Assembly (NCBI GenBank): GCA_014695195.1
Contig: JACJNW010000028.1
Span: 248,001-312,000 of the forward strand
Direction of reading: 5' to 3'
DNA from: Cyanobacteria bacterium FACHB-DQ100
GTDB lineage: Bacteria > Cyanobacteriota > Cyanobacteriia > Leptolyngbyales > Leptolyngbyaceae
Length of the DNA: 64,000 nt
Notes under the pieces: generated by a model
The model's database searches: none
What the model was told of the DNA's origin: nothing
The model's input: the letters and a program-made list of their open reading frames with translations, nothing else
In this document: piece after piece, positions 63,945 to 64,000 of the stretch
Layout: each line of letters starts with the position of its first letter
Position numbering within the stretch: the first letter of the stretch is position 1
Translations under genes and position numbers: made by a program

Positions 63945-64000
63945 ATGACCAATCCGGCAAAACATCTTCTACGCTCAAGAAAGGAGATGTCTTTGATCGG
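63945..64000 (+). CDS. Possible gene start at the right edge
   Basis: ATG 63945 opens a frame that runs out of the window after 18 codons (MTNPAKHLLRSRKEMSLI). AAGGAG near 63980-63985 could instead serve a start just beyond (TTG 63992). Too little sequence to identify. Confidence 0.25.
   Translation, partial: MTNPAKHLLRSRKEMSLI

Overview
The window is chromosomal DNA of a cyanobacterium, most likely a filamentous or Leptolyngbya-like lineage; the genus is a guess. Evidence: a photosystem I gene (psaK) at the left edge, the nitrate-assimilation regulators ntcB and cnaT behind a textbook NtcA promoter, the 2-oxoglutarate decarboxylase/succinate-semialdehyde dehydrogenase pair of the cyanobacterial TCA bypass, an AcnB aconitase, ADP-glucose pyrophosphorylase, many copies of the octamer GCGATCGC (HIP1) on both strands, and two interspersed palindromic repeat types common in cyanobacteria. 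Almost everything is ordinary core metabolism. I see no rRNA, tRNA, CRISPR array, prophage or transposase.

Layout. 1-5.3 kb (minus strand): psaK end; a run 45-aa protein > aroQ > allophanate-hydrolase C-terminal-like protein > AtzG-like subunit > AtzE-like amidase; then a wecA/tagO-like transferase > cinA. 5.5-10.5 kb: glyA (-), glmU (+), a receiver/coiled-coil response regulator (-), lipA (+). 10.5-16 kb: secreted proteins (PEP-CTERM protein, proline/arginine-rich protein, Ser/Thr-rich protein, L,D-transpeptidase), a PPOX flavoprotein, a lipase-like hydrolase and a DUF2470 protein. 16.2-20.5 kb: a glycosyltransferase, then formamidase > biuret hydrolase > Tat-exported BMP-type binding lipoprotein. 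20.5-23.9 kb: a kinase-like protein with degenerate ATP site, a Ser/Thr kinase, a decayed toxin-antitoxin pair and a WGxxGxxG-type small exported protein. 24-34 kb: hemE, an epimerase, an orphan ParA, a P-loop kinase lacking a standard start codon, glgC, and the glycine cleavage genes gcvT-gcvH-gcvP. 34-44.5 kb: small proteins, a response regulator, the TCA-bypass pair, a lipoprotein, an O-methyltransferase overlapping cbiD, guaA and a cation efflux protein. 44.5-54.7 kb: ftsH, GT2-TPR protein, pabC-like lyase, a double universal stress protein, a second Ser/Thr kinase, anmK, a PepSY-like lipoprotein, argJ. 55-64 kb: acnB divergent from ntcB-cnaT, a double histidine-phosphatase protein, a CPBP protease and small membrane proteins.

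Nitrogen is the connecting theme. Two separated loci look like parts of a carboxybiuret/biuret/formamide salvage route (AtzE/AtzG/AtzF-C-like at 0.3-2.3 kb; formamidase, biuret hydrolase and a solute-binding protein at 17.5-20.5 kb), and the NtcA-NtcB nitrate regulators lie in the same window. That biuret is an actual substrate is inference from residue-level similarity remembered for the families.

The less ordinary signals are: a dispersed repeat captured in frame inside CbiD; a relict toxin-antitoxin pair flanked by the same repeat; a P-loop kinase whose only normal start lies after its Walker A motif; structured leaders in front of glyA and formamidase; a structured 3' region of about 275 nt after acnB; a 15-bp tandem repeat between divergent genes; and five convergent gene pairs locked together by 4-bp overlapping stop codons. 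I did not find a clearly new multi-gene system; the nitrogen-salvage genes are the best candidate for experimental attention.
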